A stretch of DNA of 64,000 nucleotides from the NCBI GenBank assembly GCA_015501055.1, contig JADNYV010000004.1, positions 1 through 64,000 of the forward strand. The letters are read 5' to 3'. The notes below the pieces were generated by a model. It was given only the letters and a program-made list of their open reading frames with translations, was not told the origin of the DNA and did not search any database. This document shows, one piece after another, positions 1 to 12,270 of the stretch. This DNA comes from Mucidula mucida (taxonomy: Eukaryota > Basidiomycota > Agaricomycetes > Agaricales > Physalacriaceae). Within the stretch, counting starts at the first letter, position 1; every line of letters starts with the position of its first letter. A program made the position numbers and the translations under genes.

Positions 1-1391
1 TATTATAATAAGTGCCCCGCTTTAGCAGAATTCTAGATTAGAGCCTGTACTGTAATACGGTGCCCTCTTATTAGAGTACCATATTATAAATAAAGTACTG
101 CATAGGTGTGACTAATTGGTTGGCGGGCATGCACAAGCGAGGCAGCGAGGTGAGTGTAAAAGAGTCGTCAACGTGTTAAGGACGGAGTCTGGTGTAAACC
201 AAACAACCACCCAAGTTGCACGGAGATGGGGAACAATGGAAATAAGAGGCAAAGATAATGATAAGGTGGAGTAGGAAGAGTCAGGCTCAATACAGTGCAA
301 GGGCTACAAACAGTGTAGAGACGAAGTTGACGACTGAGGGATTTACCTAGAAAGGCCGTGTATATATAAAGAGTCTGTGGCTGTGTAAACAATAGAATGG
401 CTCAAAGTTAAACAAGAGGTAGTGTGGATTGCGTCATGGGGTAATGAACAGGTGACAGGCTATGCTGATGGGCTATACCTGAATCAGGCCTGGCCACGGC
501 GTGCAGACGGACCGGAGCATATGATATGTGATGAATGGAAGAGTGTGTGTGACACAATGACGAGGTGACCGAGTGGGTGGTAACAGAAATAGAGTGATTT
601 GTGATAGCGCCAAATGTATGTGTTCCCATTCCTAAATGATGTTTGCTAATGCAAACATGCCTTGAAAACTGTGCAATCTGCTCTGAAAGATTGCAAAATT
701 GGTTTTGGACAGCTTCTTTAACACATTTAATAACAGCAACCAACTTTAAAGCAATTCATAAAAGTAATGTTGTGTTAAAAGGGCGGTAATAAGAAGATTC
801 AGTGTTTTGAATGTCATTAAATAGCACAACAACATTTTGTAATGGATATTTTTGCAAAAATTAAACAAAAACATTAAGGACTGTGTAAACACATAATTGT
901 TAGTGATTTGTCCATATAACCGTTAGCATTTCTATTAGTGCTTTGAGCTCTCCTTTCTATAAAAGGAAATATAGCATCAATCAGCTTAAGAAAGGCTTTG
1001 AAGAGATAGGTTGAATTTTAAGAATGTCAAGTAATACAAGAAATTATACCCAAGCTAGCGCAAAGCAAAGAAGAATAGGATTCAAATGCTGCACTCAAAA
1101 GTGCTTTCTTTGCAAGTGCTTAATTATAGTACACTCAACTCCAGCCACCCAGCGCCTTGACAGCATCTACAAAGGTGCCATATTTGTATGCTATCTTGGC
1201 TGCATATACTTATCCGGTATATGTACTCTTCAAAGCTTCACAATGGCAAAATGTGTTATGTTTGTCAATACGGCCTTTAATGCTGATTGGTCTTTGATTA
1301 ATTAATAAGACAAATTAGTGCCTAACTTGCTAAGTTTCAGCTATGCAAAAGAAAAACATATTTGAATTACCATAATGGATACTGGTATGTC
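1..1391. other. AT-rich gene-poor stretch
   Basis: I see no recognisable gene here. The open frames are short, low in complexity and lack conserved motifs. The base composition is clearly more AT-rich than the gene-dense part of the window after 5.8 kb, and the stretch abuts the foldback element, so it is probably decayed repetitive DNA. Confidence 0.5.
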
Positions 1392-1394
1392 CAA

Positions 1395-2824
1395 CACTGG
1401 GTGAAGGCCTCGGAGTTTTTGGCGAAAACCCCGGTTAAAGAACTTAAGAGTTTTAACAATTTTTTTAGGTTAAAACAATTTTAAAACAATTTTAACATTC
1501 TTTGAAGTATTTCAACCAAGAATTTGAGTAAAATTTATCTTGAAAATAATAGTAAGAACACCAAAAGCCAAATTAGGAAATTTTAGAGTAGTTTAATTAA
1601 ATTAGGTTAAAATTATCAGAACTTGTATTTTAACGAGTTTAATTGGTTTTCAGCGAAAAAGTCACAAAAAATCAGAAAGAAATAGTTAAACTTTGAGAAG
1701 ATAGTCAGGAGAGATTTTATGATATATTTAGAGAGTATTAATAAATATTTATAAGGAATTTTGATGAGAATATTAGAAAAGAGGTTCGGAGGATTTTGAC
1801 TGAAAAAAAAGATGAAAATTGTGTAAAGAATTGTAAAATGCAAAACTAAGAGATCTTTAGAGAATATTTGTCATTGTAAGATAAATTTCTTAAAAAGTGT
1901 TGCAAGAGTTTTTGATAAAAATAGAACTAAAAAATAGAGTGAAAAGTAAGGTGAAAACGTCAAAACCAAAAGCGCGATAATACAAGAAGTACTGACATCA
2001 GTGCAAGTCACTATACTCAACACAAGGCCCAGGCAAGGAGTACTGCAGTCAATGTGGATTAACGCCGTCAACGCAAGGAGTACCGCAGTCAATGCAAGGA
2101 GTATCGCAGGCAATGCGCAGTCAACGCGGTCAACGCAAGAGTACCGCAGTCAATGCGGGTCAACGCACTCAACACAAGATCAATGCAAGGATACTGCAGT
2201 CAATGCAAGATTAATGCAAGAAGTACTGCAGTCTCACGCTTTTGGTTTTGACGTTTTCACCTTACTTTTCACTCTATTTTTTAGTTCTATTTTTATCAAA
2301 AACTCTTGCAACACTTTTTAAGAAATTTCATCTTACAATGACAAATATTCTCTAAAGATCTCTTAGTTTTGCATTTTACAATTCTTTACACAATTTTCAT
2401 CTTTTTTTCAGTCAAAATCTCCGAACCTCTTTTCTAATATTCTCATCAAAAATTCCCTTATAAATATTTATTAATACTCTCTAAATATATCATAAAATCT
2501 CTCCTGACTATCTTCTCAAAGTTTTAACTATCTCTTTCTGATTTCTTTGTGACTTTTTCGCTGAAAACCATATTAAACTCGTTAAAATACAAGTTCTGAT
2601 AATTTTAACCTAATTTTAATCTTCAAACTACTCTAAAATTTCCTAATTTGGCTTTGGTGTTCTTACTAATATTTTCAAGACAAATTTCACTCAAATTCTT
2701 GGTTGAAATACTTCAAAGAATGTTAAAATTGTTTTAAAATTGTTTTAACCTAAAAAAATTGTTAAAACTCTTGAGGTTCTTTAACCGGGGTTTTCGCCAA
2801 AACCTCCAAAGCCTTTGCCCAGTG
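1395..2824. mobile_element. Foldback DNA element with 580-bp arms, CACTG ends and CAA target duplication
   Basis: The left arm (about 1395-1974) is the near-perfect reverse complement of the right arm (about 2237-2824). Both ends begin CACTGGG when read inward. The element is flanked on each side by the trinucleotide CAA (1392-1394 and 2825-2827), as expected for a 3-bp target-site duplication. CACTA/EnSpm (CMC) transposons make 3-bp duplications and have CACTR termini, so this is best read as a non-autonomous relative. The 262-bp core (1975-2236) has no coding potential. It is packed with degenerate copies of a unit around GAGTACYGCAGTCAATG. The arms are AT-rich and differ from each other by scattered substitutions and small indels. 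No transposase is present, so mobility would need a trans-acting enzyme. Transcription through it would give a hairpin of roughly 580 bp. Confidence 0.85.
1975..2236. repeat. Degenerate short tandem repeats in the foldback core
   Basis: About six imperfect copies of a unit resembling GGAGTACYGCAGTCAATG alternate with GTCAACGC-like words. They fill the loop between the two inverted arms. CACTA transposons carry arrays of short transposase-binding motifs near their ends; here a comparable array sits in the centre of the palindrome. Confidence 0.75.
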
Positions 2825-2827
2825 CAA

Positions 2828-4384
2828 TTCAGGCATTGGCACTCTTTGAGAAAACAAGTCCAATCCTAGAAGAGACCAAAGGTTGTCTTCTCAAAATGTC
2901 GTATAAGTTAACATTAAAAGCATAGCATGATTACAAACACCCACATACAGGGTATGTGGTGCCTTACACTGTTTAAGACACTACATTGATGTGTGCACAA
3001 GCTTCTCCAGAATGTGATTATCTTAATAATAATAAGATTAAAAGTTAAATAAAAGAAGTATACTTATCTGCAAACATGCCTTTTGCACCTAAGTAGTTGT
3101 TATTTGTTGAGGCTCCCATGGGCAAGATGCCTTCTCAAACTCTTTAATACAAGCATCGTCTTAAAGAGGCTTCTGAGACTCCGGCGTGGCAAGATAAAGG
3201 TCCTCATATTAATAATTAAAACAATGGTGTTCAAGTACACACTGCTTGACGTGTTCATGGCCCACAATACTGCCGGCAATTTCAAGTCCATTATAAGTTA
3301 TTTAGAGTTCTTTAAAGTTGTTAGCCCTTAAAAAATTCATTATTGATAGGAAGTAAATACTAACTTCTGGACGTGACAACTTATATTTCAGCCAAATAGC
3401 AACTTTTGTTTGCATGATGAGTTCACAGGGAATCTGCACCCAGCAAGGATCTGCCTATATGCGGTGGTCTTGATCCACCAACTACCAGAGCTTGTAGTGC
3501 TTAACATGTTGTATATATGCTCCCTGTGTGCCCTTATTGGCATTCATAGTGTTATAAAAAGTGAGATGCATTTTTTGAGATTAATTCAAAAGTATGCAAA
3601 GGGCCTCAACTTGAGTGAGCATTGATTGTGGAACAGCTGTAGGAATGTCCTTAGACACGCCCATTTCCAAACTATTGTTCATAAAATTAGGATCAGCAGA
3701 GGGGAGACAGATGAGGCCATGATTTAGATTAATATGGCTATTTGTTGACTGCATAGGCAGTAAATTAGAGGATGAAAGTATTGTTGTTGACTCTGATAGG
3801 TGATTAGTAGAGACTGCCACATACTTAGCCTCAAAGTCAAAGGATAAAGGATTTTTGAAGGGCAGAGCCACTATTCCAAAAAAGTCATAAAAAGATAATG
3901 CAAATAGTGGCAAATAATTACTTGTAAAGTAACTTTTGGCGGGCAAGTTAAGAGTGGAGAATGGTTGAGAATATGCTTTAAATGTGTTCTTCAAATCAAG
4001 GTCATTGTGGGCTTCATCTCAGGTGCATTTGTGGGCCTGCAATAATAAACAGTAAATGTGGACCAAAATGACGGTAACCAGAAGAAAGGATAATGTGCTT
4101 CCAAATGGAGGCCATTAATTATGGTTGGTCATTACCCATTAGAGCCGCTAAACCCGCTTTTGAGGGTATTATACTGGTTAGACAACAGTCTAACCTTGTC
4201 TACCCATGAATATATTGGGTTTAATCTGTAAGGATTACACAAGGCCAATATGAGGTAAGTTCTAGCCTTCAGCACCTACCCCTTACTCAATAGCACTTCT
4301 ACCTAGGTTTCCTAAGCCGGAAAGAAGTGCTTATGGTTATTACCCTTTGGGTTAAGAAATGTGCCAGGTAAGCGGCCTCTACTC
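2828..4384. other. Gene-poor DNA with possible LTR-like remnant
   Basis: No protein family is recognisable. The longest open frame (minus strand, 3581-3994, 137 codons) has a biased, serine- and leucine-rich composition and no motif I know. The section from about 4141 has the look of a solo LTR or other dispersed repeat, but I cannot find its partner in the window. Confidence 0.35.
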
Positions 4385-4488
4385 AGCCTTTGGCACCTTC
4401 TCATGCTCACCCTTGTGCAGCTAGCCTTTGGCACTTTTATTATGCTCACTTTGTGCAGCAAGCCTTCAGCACCGTTCTTTCTCATTCT
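4385..4488. repeat. 38-bp tandem repeat, about 2.7 copies
   Basis: Two adjacent 38-bp units (4385-4422 and 4423-4460) begin AGCCTTTGGCAC and end TTGTGCAGC. A third, partial and more diverged unit follows from 4461. A related word (AGCCTTCAGCACC) also occurs near 4265. Confidence 0.7.
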
Positions 4489-5880
4489 TCTCTGATCCAT
4501 TTTCCCTCTCTTGAACTCTATGGACTTCATTCCTCTCGTTCTTCTTAGGACATGTATCTTTGTTCACGGGCTATTTCTCTCCCTCTTTTTTCTCCCCGCA
4601 TGTGGCTACAAGTTCAATTCTTCCCATGCCTAGCAACGAGAACAAGACTGTGCGGGCTGTTTCAGTCCCCACAGCTCTTACTGTTCACTTGCTAGGTTAG
4701 TAGGATTTCTCTTTGCCTTTTACATGCTCTCTAACGTAGAAACCGCTAGTTTATTTCTCGTTGCCCACCCTATGTACTGTACATTACCCTCCCGCGACTC
4801 GCAATCATACACGCGGCCTCCGTGTCCGCACGGGGGTCGGCTATTTGGCTACTTCCGTTCCCAAGACTCCTCAGATTGGATCCAGTATGTGATACACTCT
4901 ATGTATACAATACGTAATACTGTCTGTCTACACAATCTGGGAGTCCAGAGTTTCATAGGCCCGAGGGACGAGGGCCTGAGCCTCTGCGCGTCAATCTGTC
5001 AATTATCAATGAAGGCGTAATGTAGATCGCAGAAGAACCGGACAGCCCGAAGCAAACACCTTCCAAACCATCATAGTATATGTACATACTCTACTCACAA
5101 CTCGTAGTTTGCGCGATTACTGGCACGGAGTCTGGATGAAGGCTGTCTCAGGACAATGCTCGAATTGAACAAAGGCAGCAACGGATTCCTGCCATCGAAG
5201 TTGATTTACCAGATGCTGGACATCAAAAAAGTCACGTCCACGTCCTCATCGGCGCCGGGGCTGTTAATTGGCGTCTATTTCGTCCGAGTCTTTTTGCTGC
5301 TTGGTCGCGTGTCCTCCGCTTGGAGGCTAAGTGGTGTTGATATTGCTCGATTTCGTCATCACCTATGCTGTGCTCTCGTGTAGTTGTTACACATTTACGT
5401 GCTCGTCCTCCACACTCTCAGATCTAGTCGTCGCGGGGGCGGAACGAACGACATGACAAGACACTGAGGGAAGGCCTGGGAAGGCACACCAGGAGAGCGG
5501 ACTATCCATGACAGCTTGCATGTAGGGCATGGTAGCAAAGTGGAGTGAGACGAACAACTAAACTGATCAAAAATCTCGGTTGTGTGCAGGACACTACGAC
5601 AGTTTGTTCAGTTCCGAAGGACCTAAGCGACGGCAGATTTCGTAGAGATTTTGAGACGACTAGTCAATGCTAGTATCCATGACTGAATGCACTGTCGATG
5701 CCACGGTGTGACAAGCGTCCGTTTTGGCATGCTCACTCGAGTTCGATGGTCTGTCATGGCACTGGAGGACGATGGTAGGGAAGGCCTGGTTCCAGGCCCG
5801 AAAATACGGCGGGCCGGCGCCTTAGGCAAATGATTGGTTTAAATGATGACCCTCGCACTCTCGCTTCATTTTCAACAATC
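4489..5880. other. Unassigned region upstream of the first gene
   Basis: No conserved coding sequence was found. The open frames at 4724-5020 and 5156-5383 are short and resemble no family. The last few hundred bases should hold the promoter of the aldolase gene that starts at 5881. Confidence 0.4.
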
Positions 5881-6916
5881 ATGTCTACCCCACCACCTCC
5901 AGGATACTATGTCCCAGCCGTCCTCTTCATGACAGAATCAGAGGACTTTGACGTTCCCGCAATTCAATCGCACATCATCCGGCTGGCAAAGGTACGATCG
6001 CTTCTAATCCATCTCGATCAGTTGGAAGTTAGACGAAGGTGTGGTAGGGCGGCGTTACTGGAATCCTTGTCCAAGGGAGCAACGGGGAAGCCCAATTCCT
6101 TTCGCAAGCTGAGCGCAAGGAGGCCATCAAGTTGACACGCGAAACACTCGACGCGAACGGTTTCCAGAATGTTGTGGTTATCGCTGGGACCGGTGCACAA
6201 TCTACAAGGGAAACCGTGCAATTGTGTATCGACGCGAAAGACGCGGGCGCCACCCATGTTCTTGTCCTCACGCCATCGACTTGGCCTCCACAGATGACGG
6301 TCGACAATGTCATCAAATTCCACACCGAAGTAAGTCTTCCTGATATATCGCCACATAGATCAACAAAACATTCCAGGTTGCCGATGCTTCTCCCATACCC
6401 ACAATGATTTACAATTTTCCCGTTGTCACTGCTGGTCAAGATCTTGACTCGGATACCATCGCCACCCTCGCCCTACACCCCAACATCGTCGGCACCAAAC
6501 TCTCGTGCGGGAACATCGGAAAACTCCACCGTCTCACGTCCACATTCAAGCCCTCCGAATTTGCAGTCTTTTCGGGTCGCAGTGACTTTTTCATTCATGG
6601 CCTAATATCCGGAAGTGCGGGAGCCATCGCCGCATTGGTGAACATCGTTCCTGGGTTGCATGGAAAGCTGTGGCAGTTGTTCAAGGACGGAAAGATGGAA
6701 GAGGCTATGGCACTGCAGGCGAAGCTGGGACATGCTGATTGGGCAATCCAAAAGATTGGTGGAATTGGTGGTGTTAAGAGTGTCGTGTCAAGAAACTTTC
6801 AGTACGGTGAGACGGTGGTTCGGTCTCCGTTAAAACGGGTGACATGGGATAGCCTGACCATCAATAAGCATTATGGCGCGTTGGAGGAGGTGATCAGATT
6901 GGAGAAGGCGCTGTAA
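5881..6916 (+). CDS. DapA/dihydrodipicolinate synthase-family aldolase (HOGA1/LGA1-like)
   Basis: A class I aldolase of the dihydrodipicolinate synthase superfamily. In fungi these act as 4-hydroxy-2-oxoglutarate or 2-keto-3-deoxy-hexulosonate aldolases rather than in lysine synthesis. Three exons (5881-5991, 6048-6329, 6377-6916), all phase 0, give 310 residues, the usual length. The beta-barrel motifs are present: GGVTGILVQGSNGE near residue 38, the YNFP tyrosine at about 143, and the Schiff-base lysine in VGTKLSCGN at about 172. I chose the ATG at 5881 because the conserved YVPAVLF segment follows at once; an in-frame ATG at 5830 would add 17 residues. The stop lies 15 bp from the stop of the convergent RAD51D-like gene. 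Substrate is not decided by sequence alone; an LGA1-type role in pectin-sugar catabolism would fit the nearby pectate lyases but is inference. Confidence 0.88.
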
Positions 6917-6931
6917 GAGCTGGGATATGAC

Positions 6932-8077
6932 TCAGGCGACCTCATGTAAAGCACCATTGCGTATTTTGAAAGAACAATATGTATTCGAAGCCTTGGAAGA
7001 TGGGTCATAAGGTTAGGAAGTATGGGAACGAAGCACATACCATAGAGCGAGAGTACAAGATTTCAGCGTAATGTATACTCTCTGATTCTTGCTCTTGCTT
7101 CGAGAGCCAAAGCGTACAGTCACTTTGAAAGGCAAATGAAGGTCCTAATGCTGGCTTTCTTGTCGTCCGCGGTAACATGGAACTTGAAGTGCTTTCACGG
7201 AGGGAAGTGGAATTATTAATCACCTATTCAACATGACCGTGTCATAACCAAAATAGTACGATTGGGATACATACCAGAATAGTCAAGGAGCGCTGATGTG
7301 CTAGTTCACGTAAATGTCTCATGAAACCGATCATAATCGCGTGTCCTTGAGCAGATGTCGGGCTGAAGTACGAGCTAAGAAGAGAGGTTATGTTGTCAAT
7401 GATGATACATTTGACCTCGTTTGATTCGCCCAGCTGCAAAGACCAGAGGACCCCATAGACAGCATCCAACTCTAGAGCTGTTGATACGCGAAGGCGGTCA
7501 AAGACATCCGGAGTCTGTAGTTTCATGAGTGCAACAAAAAAAGTGATAGAGGCGTAAGGACCTGTATATTTAATTCGGAAACAACGGTCACGGCTCTTTC
7601 CACAGAGAAATCTCCTCGAGTGTCAATCCAAAGAACGGCGGAGTTGGGATCTGTTGCCAGAAGACGTAAGGCAAGATTAAGAACTAGAGACTCCGCGAGT
7701 TTCAATCAAACAGGTGACCAAGATGCATTCAGTATGCTCACAGTTTTCCCTGAGGCAACATCACCAGAAATTTCAACGATAGGGAATCCAACGCAACATT
7801 CGGCTATTCTATCGAGAGATGGTAATCCAGAAGAAAGAGGTGTATTGCGTATTGGAGGAATGTCCAAAGATACGACGCCAGGAGCAGCACACAATTCAGT
7901 AACGCGTAATATAAGGCTCTTGAGGTCTTTGAGACTAATCGTTCCCTGGGGTAATTTCTGGAAGATTTCGAGTGGTGTCTCGCGAAACAAAAGATCCGTC
8001 TCAGTCGTGATACCGATTTTGTCCAGTTCAAAAGCGAGTTCCTGCGGAACAGAAGGAGCCAGAGCTGTGAGCCTCAT
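6932..8077 (-). CDS. RAD51D-like RecA-family recombination protein
   Basis: A RAD51 paralogue acting with other paralogues in homologous recombination. Five exons read from the minus strand (8077-7742, 7690-7562, 7514-7275, 7223-7041, 6991-6932), all phase 0, give 315 residues; animal RAD51D is about 328. An N-terminal helix-hairpin-helix-like region precedes Walker A, GDVASGKT, at about 105-112. A Walker B-like IIID ends near 195. The late segment with RKPALGPSFAF matches the RAD51D/Rlp1-type KPALGxxW/F signature, which favours RAD51D over XRCC2 or RAD57. It shares a 108-bp divergent intergenic region with MGM1 and converges with the aldolase gene. The last 20-codon exon is inferred from good splice sites and an in-frame stop. 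Confidence 0.8.
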
Positions 8078-8185
8078 CGTGGTTCGTGTTTAAGGGTGAA
8101 AGTGACCATATTTGGACGGATTATTGCCCAAAACAGGTGATCTGGATTTGGTCGAGGGCGACAACAGAATTTGTCACTTGCCGGT
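8078..8185. promoter_or_regulatory. Divergent promoter between RAD51D-like gene and MGM1
   Basis: Only 108 bp separate the two start codons, so the genes must share this promoter or have overlapping 5' ends. I see no clear TATA box. Confidence 0.5.
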
Positions 8186-11100
8186 ATGCACTCAACACGG
8201 CGACCACTGGCCTCGGTATTGAAGGCGCAAAAGACGGTAACATATGGCTTGAATGCCTCCCGACGGGCAGCCCAGCATGCCCGCCCTCTTCACCGCCAAT
8301 TCACTACGTTCTTCGCCTCGGGATCGCTGCGGCATCGTTATAATGCCAATCCGTTTGCCAACCTTCGACGCATGCATGTTCGGGCCCTTTCCTACTCTTC
8401 TATACCCCGCTTCGTGGCCAGGGCTTTCCGAGTGCCTATAGCGGGTGCTACCATCGGTGCTGGCGGCTTTGGGTACGCAAATTACAAGTTTGAAGGTGCG
8501 GCATCCTACGCGTATATGTTCGGCACGAGTTAACCAGGATCGTCTCAAGAGTTGAGAAAGACGTCGCAGGGATGGATAGACAGCGCAAAGGACACTGTCA
8601 CAGATGCATTCGACACTGCCTCGGACGGCGTCAAAGCACTAAAGGAGCGCGTCGCTGAGGTCCACTTGCCAGAAGTCCCCGACATTGGTGCAAAAAAGTT
8701 CTTCCAGGGCCTCTTCAATAACAGGAAGAAGGGCGAGGAGGGCGGCAAAGGAGATGAGGACAGTGGCGAAGGCAAGTCCGGCGGGAAACCACCTACGGAC
8801 GAAGCAGCCGTCGCCGCCTTGGTCGCTGCAACCATGTCCTCTCCTTCTGATCCTCAGCGCGACTCGGCTTCCACTCTCGACGTTCGCCAGAACGGCCTCA
8901 TGCATTTGACGCGCAAATTGATTGAAATCCGGACAATGTTGTTAAGCATCGACCAAAGCGATGCACTCAAACTGCCCAGCATCGTAGTCATTGGAAGCCA
9001 GAGCTCTGGAAAGAGCTCTGTTCTCGAATCCATCGTCGGACACGAGTTTTTGCCCAAGTATGTTCCTCCCAACTCTTTACAGGCTTCTCTAACAATGGTC
9101 GCAGAGGCAACAACATGGTTACACGCCGTCCAATCGAATTAACGTTGGTACATACTCCTACACCGCCCGGCAAGACCCCCGAAGAGTATGGAGAGTTCCC
9201 CAATCTCGGCTTGGGCAAGATCAAAGACTTTTCCGTCATCCAACGTACCCTCACCGACCTCAATCTCGCCGTTCCAGCCACAGAAGCCGTTTCGAATGAA
9301 CCAATCGACCTTCGCATTTATTCTCCGAATGTCCCAGACCTTACTTTGATCGACCTTCCTGGTTACGTCCAGATTGCTTCCTTGGACCAGCCGGAGACTC
9401 TCAAGGAGAAGATTGCATCCCTCTGCGACAGGTATATTCGCGAGCCAAACATCATTCTCGCTGTCTGTGCTGCCGACGTCGATCTGGCAAATTCCCCAGC
9501 GTTACGCGCGAGCCGCAAGGTCGATCCTCTAGGTCTGCGTACCATTGGTGTCATCACTAAAATGGATCTGGTTCCTCCTGAACAAGGAGCGTCCATATTG
9601 GCTGGTAACCGATATCCGCTTCATCTGGGATATGTTGGCGTGGTCGCGAAGGCATCTGGTGCGAAACAGGGTGCTGTCGTCCGCAAGGCGGAAAACGACT
9701 TCTTTGCTGCCAATCGTGGCGTATTCGGTAATTCAAGCGCGTTGATGGTTGGAACCGACACACTCCGTCGCCGGTTGATGGAAGTTCTCGAGTCCTCGAT
9801 GGCGTCTTCGCTTCATGGCATAACAAACGCCGTTCAACTTGAACTGGAAGAGGCAACGTACCAGTTCAAGGTGCAATACAATGATCGAAGAATCAGTGCA
9901 GAGTCATATGTTGCCGAGACGATGGATGCCTTGAAGTTACGGTTCAAGGATGCGGTTGCTCAATTTCGTCGCCCAATTATTCGCGAGAAGCTGAAGGCAA
10001 TGTTGGATGACAAAGTCATGGACGTTCTTGAACAACTCTACTGGCTCGACAAGCGCGCGCATGAACTTGGAGACATTGCTGCCGATCCTCGAGTGAAGCC
10101 CGAGGATGTCGATTCGTTCTGGAGACACAAACTTGAGGCTGCTTCCTCGCTTTTGACCAAGTCTGGTGTCGGCAGAGACTCTACACTTCTTGTTGCGGAT
10201 GGCTTACGAGCTTTGATCGACTCAATAGCGTCTGGAGAACCTTTCAACTATCATCCAAAGGCAGCAGAGCGCTTGATTGAGTTCTCGCATATGATCCTTC
10301 GGGATCGTATCGGTGTCACGTCGGACCAGGTGGAGAACTGCATCAAACCTTACAAGTATGAGGTCGAGGTCGATGACCGGGAGTGGGAACTTGGACGGCA
10401 GAGGGCTATTGACCTGTTCGAGAAGGAGGTCACTATGTGTGAAACCAAGTTGAAGGATATCAGGAAGAAGGTCGGTGGTAGTCGACGACTGGGTGGTCTC
10501 ATCGGGTATGTGAGGACATTGGAAAAGGAGGACAAGGAGCGCAAGGCGCGTCCAAAAGAGGCTGATGAGCAACCTGCCCCGCTGCCCGAGTCGTATAAGT
10601 ATCCCACAGCACAAATCCTAGACGGTACGTGGCTCAACCTACTTTCTTGCGTCCTCTAATGCACACACAGCTCGTCATGCACTCCTATACAGCGATAGGC
10701 TGAGCATCTTGAAACTTCGCCTGACAGCTTTGCGGTCCAAACGCTGTCGCGCAGGACCCGACAATGATATTCTCTGCCCTGAAGCCTTCCTCGACGTTGT
10801 CGCCGACAAACTGGCATACACCTCTGCGATGTTTATCAATATCGAGCTTTTGGACCAGTTCTTCTATCAGGTGGGTGTTCCCTTGACTGCACACTTGTCC
10901 TCCAGAAACTCATGGATTCCAGTTCCCTCGTGAAATCGATACCCGGTTGCTCTATGATCTGGATCGACGCGAGATAATCGAATTTGCGCGGGAGAACCCC
11001 TCTGTGCGGCGACACCTAGATTTACAGCAGAGGAAGGACAAGCTGGAGGAGGTAAGCCGAAGCACTCATTGTGTTGGACCTATTCTGATCCCCGCATTCT

Positions 11101-11202
11101 TTCAATAAGGTTATGAAGCAGCTTAACAGCTTGTCCACGTTACGAGCAGATCCTCAACCAGCGCAAAGGCGTAATAGAGGGTTATTCGGAGGCATATTTT
11201 GA
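8186..11202 (+). CDS. MGM1: Mitochondrial inner-membrane dynamin-like GTPase (MGM1/OPA1)
   Basis: Drives inner-membrane fusion and crista maintenance. Six exons (8186-8495, 8550-9057, 9105-10624, 10671-10870, 10923-11051, 11110-11202) give 919 residues, close to fungal Mgm1. The N-terminus is rich in Arg/Ala/Ser like a mitochondrial presequence. A hydrophobic glycine/alanine segment around residues 80-95 fits the inner-membrane anchor that precedes the processing site. G1 is GSQSSGKS near 252-259, G3 is DLPG near 356-359 and G4 is TKMD near 424-427. The dynamin middle/stalk follows, and the C-terminal helix carries [15 protein letters not shown] as in OPA1. All phases match. The start at 8186 was chosen because it begins the presequence; upstream in-frame codons include no ATG. 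Confidence 0.95.
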
Positions 11203-11664
11203 GCCGTCACGACACTTTGCATGATGTACATTTACCGTATTTTATCTTTTCTTCTTCTTTGTCTATGGCACACGTATATTGTCGGTCCCCACTCACTACC
11301 GCTTATCACACGGATAATACAGTTACACTTTTCTGTGATCGTCGGGAGTAACGGGAAGGAGTTGGCGCGATCTGACAACTTGCGAGCGTTCCGACTTGTA
11401 TGTTTTCTCTGGGATAGTATATATTACCTTCGAGAGTTTTACACGTTCAGGTGGCCTCGATACAAGTGCTATTAGCAGAAAATCAGAGTAATACAGAGTT
11501 GGACGCCGTGGGCCTTGAAAGTTACCCTGACGTCAAGTAACCGGTTCTTGAGGAGGTAAGCATGTGAATGATCCCCACGGGCAGATTACTCGCCGTCGGA
11601 TGAAGTGGCCCCCAAATAGCTCGGCTTGTTCTCCTACCACTCACTACTACCTTTCCGATCCACC
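11203..11664. other. Intergenic between MGM1 and the SCP2 gene
   Basis: This holds the 3' end of MGM1 and the promoter of the SCP2 gene. The open frames show no conserved features. Confidence 0.5.
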
Positions 11665-12270
11665 ATGTCCGACCTCAAAGTTGACGGTTTCAAGGCGCGT
11701 TGCGTTCGCCCTATTCCCGCCATCTCCATTGCTCACCATTCTTCATATATTCATTAGTCCTCCGAGTTCATCGCCGCCCTCGGCACGGCGTTCGCTGCAT
11801 ACAGCGAGGACGAGAAGAAGGCCCAGATCAAAAAGGTATGCGCGCTGCTGGTCATTTCTTTCTCGTTCTTTCGGCTCATCAATTCAATCTAAAAGACGAA
11901 CGGCATATTCGAGCTGGCGGTGACCAACGAGGCGGGGCAGAAGGAGACCTGGACGATTGATCTGAAGAAGCAGGGCGCGGTCACCAAAGGGCCGTCGCCG
12001 ACCAAGCCGGACATTGTCATCACGCTGTCGGACGAGACGCTCTCCGACCTGGCTAACGGAAAGGCGCGTGTTTCGTGGAGGGTTTATGCCAACTGACTGA
12101 CCCTATTCGCAGACCAGCGGTCAGAAAGCCTTCATGTCGGGCAAGCTCAAGACAAAAGGCAACATCATGCTTGCCACCAAGCTTGACGGTGTTTTGAAGG
12201 TTTGCATTCTGTCTTGTCGCGTTCATTTGCTCATTCAATGTGCTCGCAGGGAGCAAAGGCCAAGCTGTAA
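11665..12270 (+). CDS. SCP2 sterol-carrier-type lipid-binding protein with PTS1-like tail
   Basis: A small single-domain SCP2 protein (127 residues), expected to bind fatty acyl-CoAs or sterols in peroxisomes. The fold-defining stretches are visible: FELAVTNEAG, the KPDIVITLSDE strand with a following LANGK turn, and KAFMSGKLKTKGN. The protein ends in AKL, a peroxisomal targeting signal type 1 variant. Five exons: 11665-11694, 11758-11835, 11896-12063, 12113-12199, 12250-12270. Introns 1 and 3 appear to begin with GC (AAG followed by gcgcgt) rather than GT. Keeping the conserved reading frame with GT donors would need weak sites that add two or three residues. The ATG lies in a good context (CCACCATG). 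It converges with RSC8. Confidence 0.88.

Noticed and set aside
3581..3994. 137-codon minus-strand frame as a gene
   Set aside because: Low-complexity composition, no motif, no intron structure and location in repetitive DNA.
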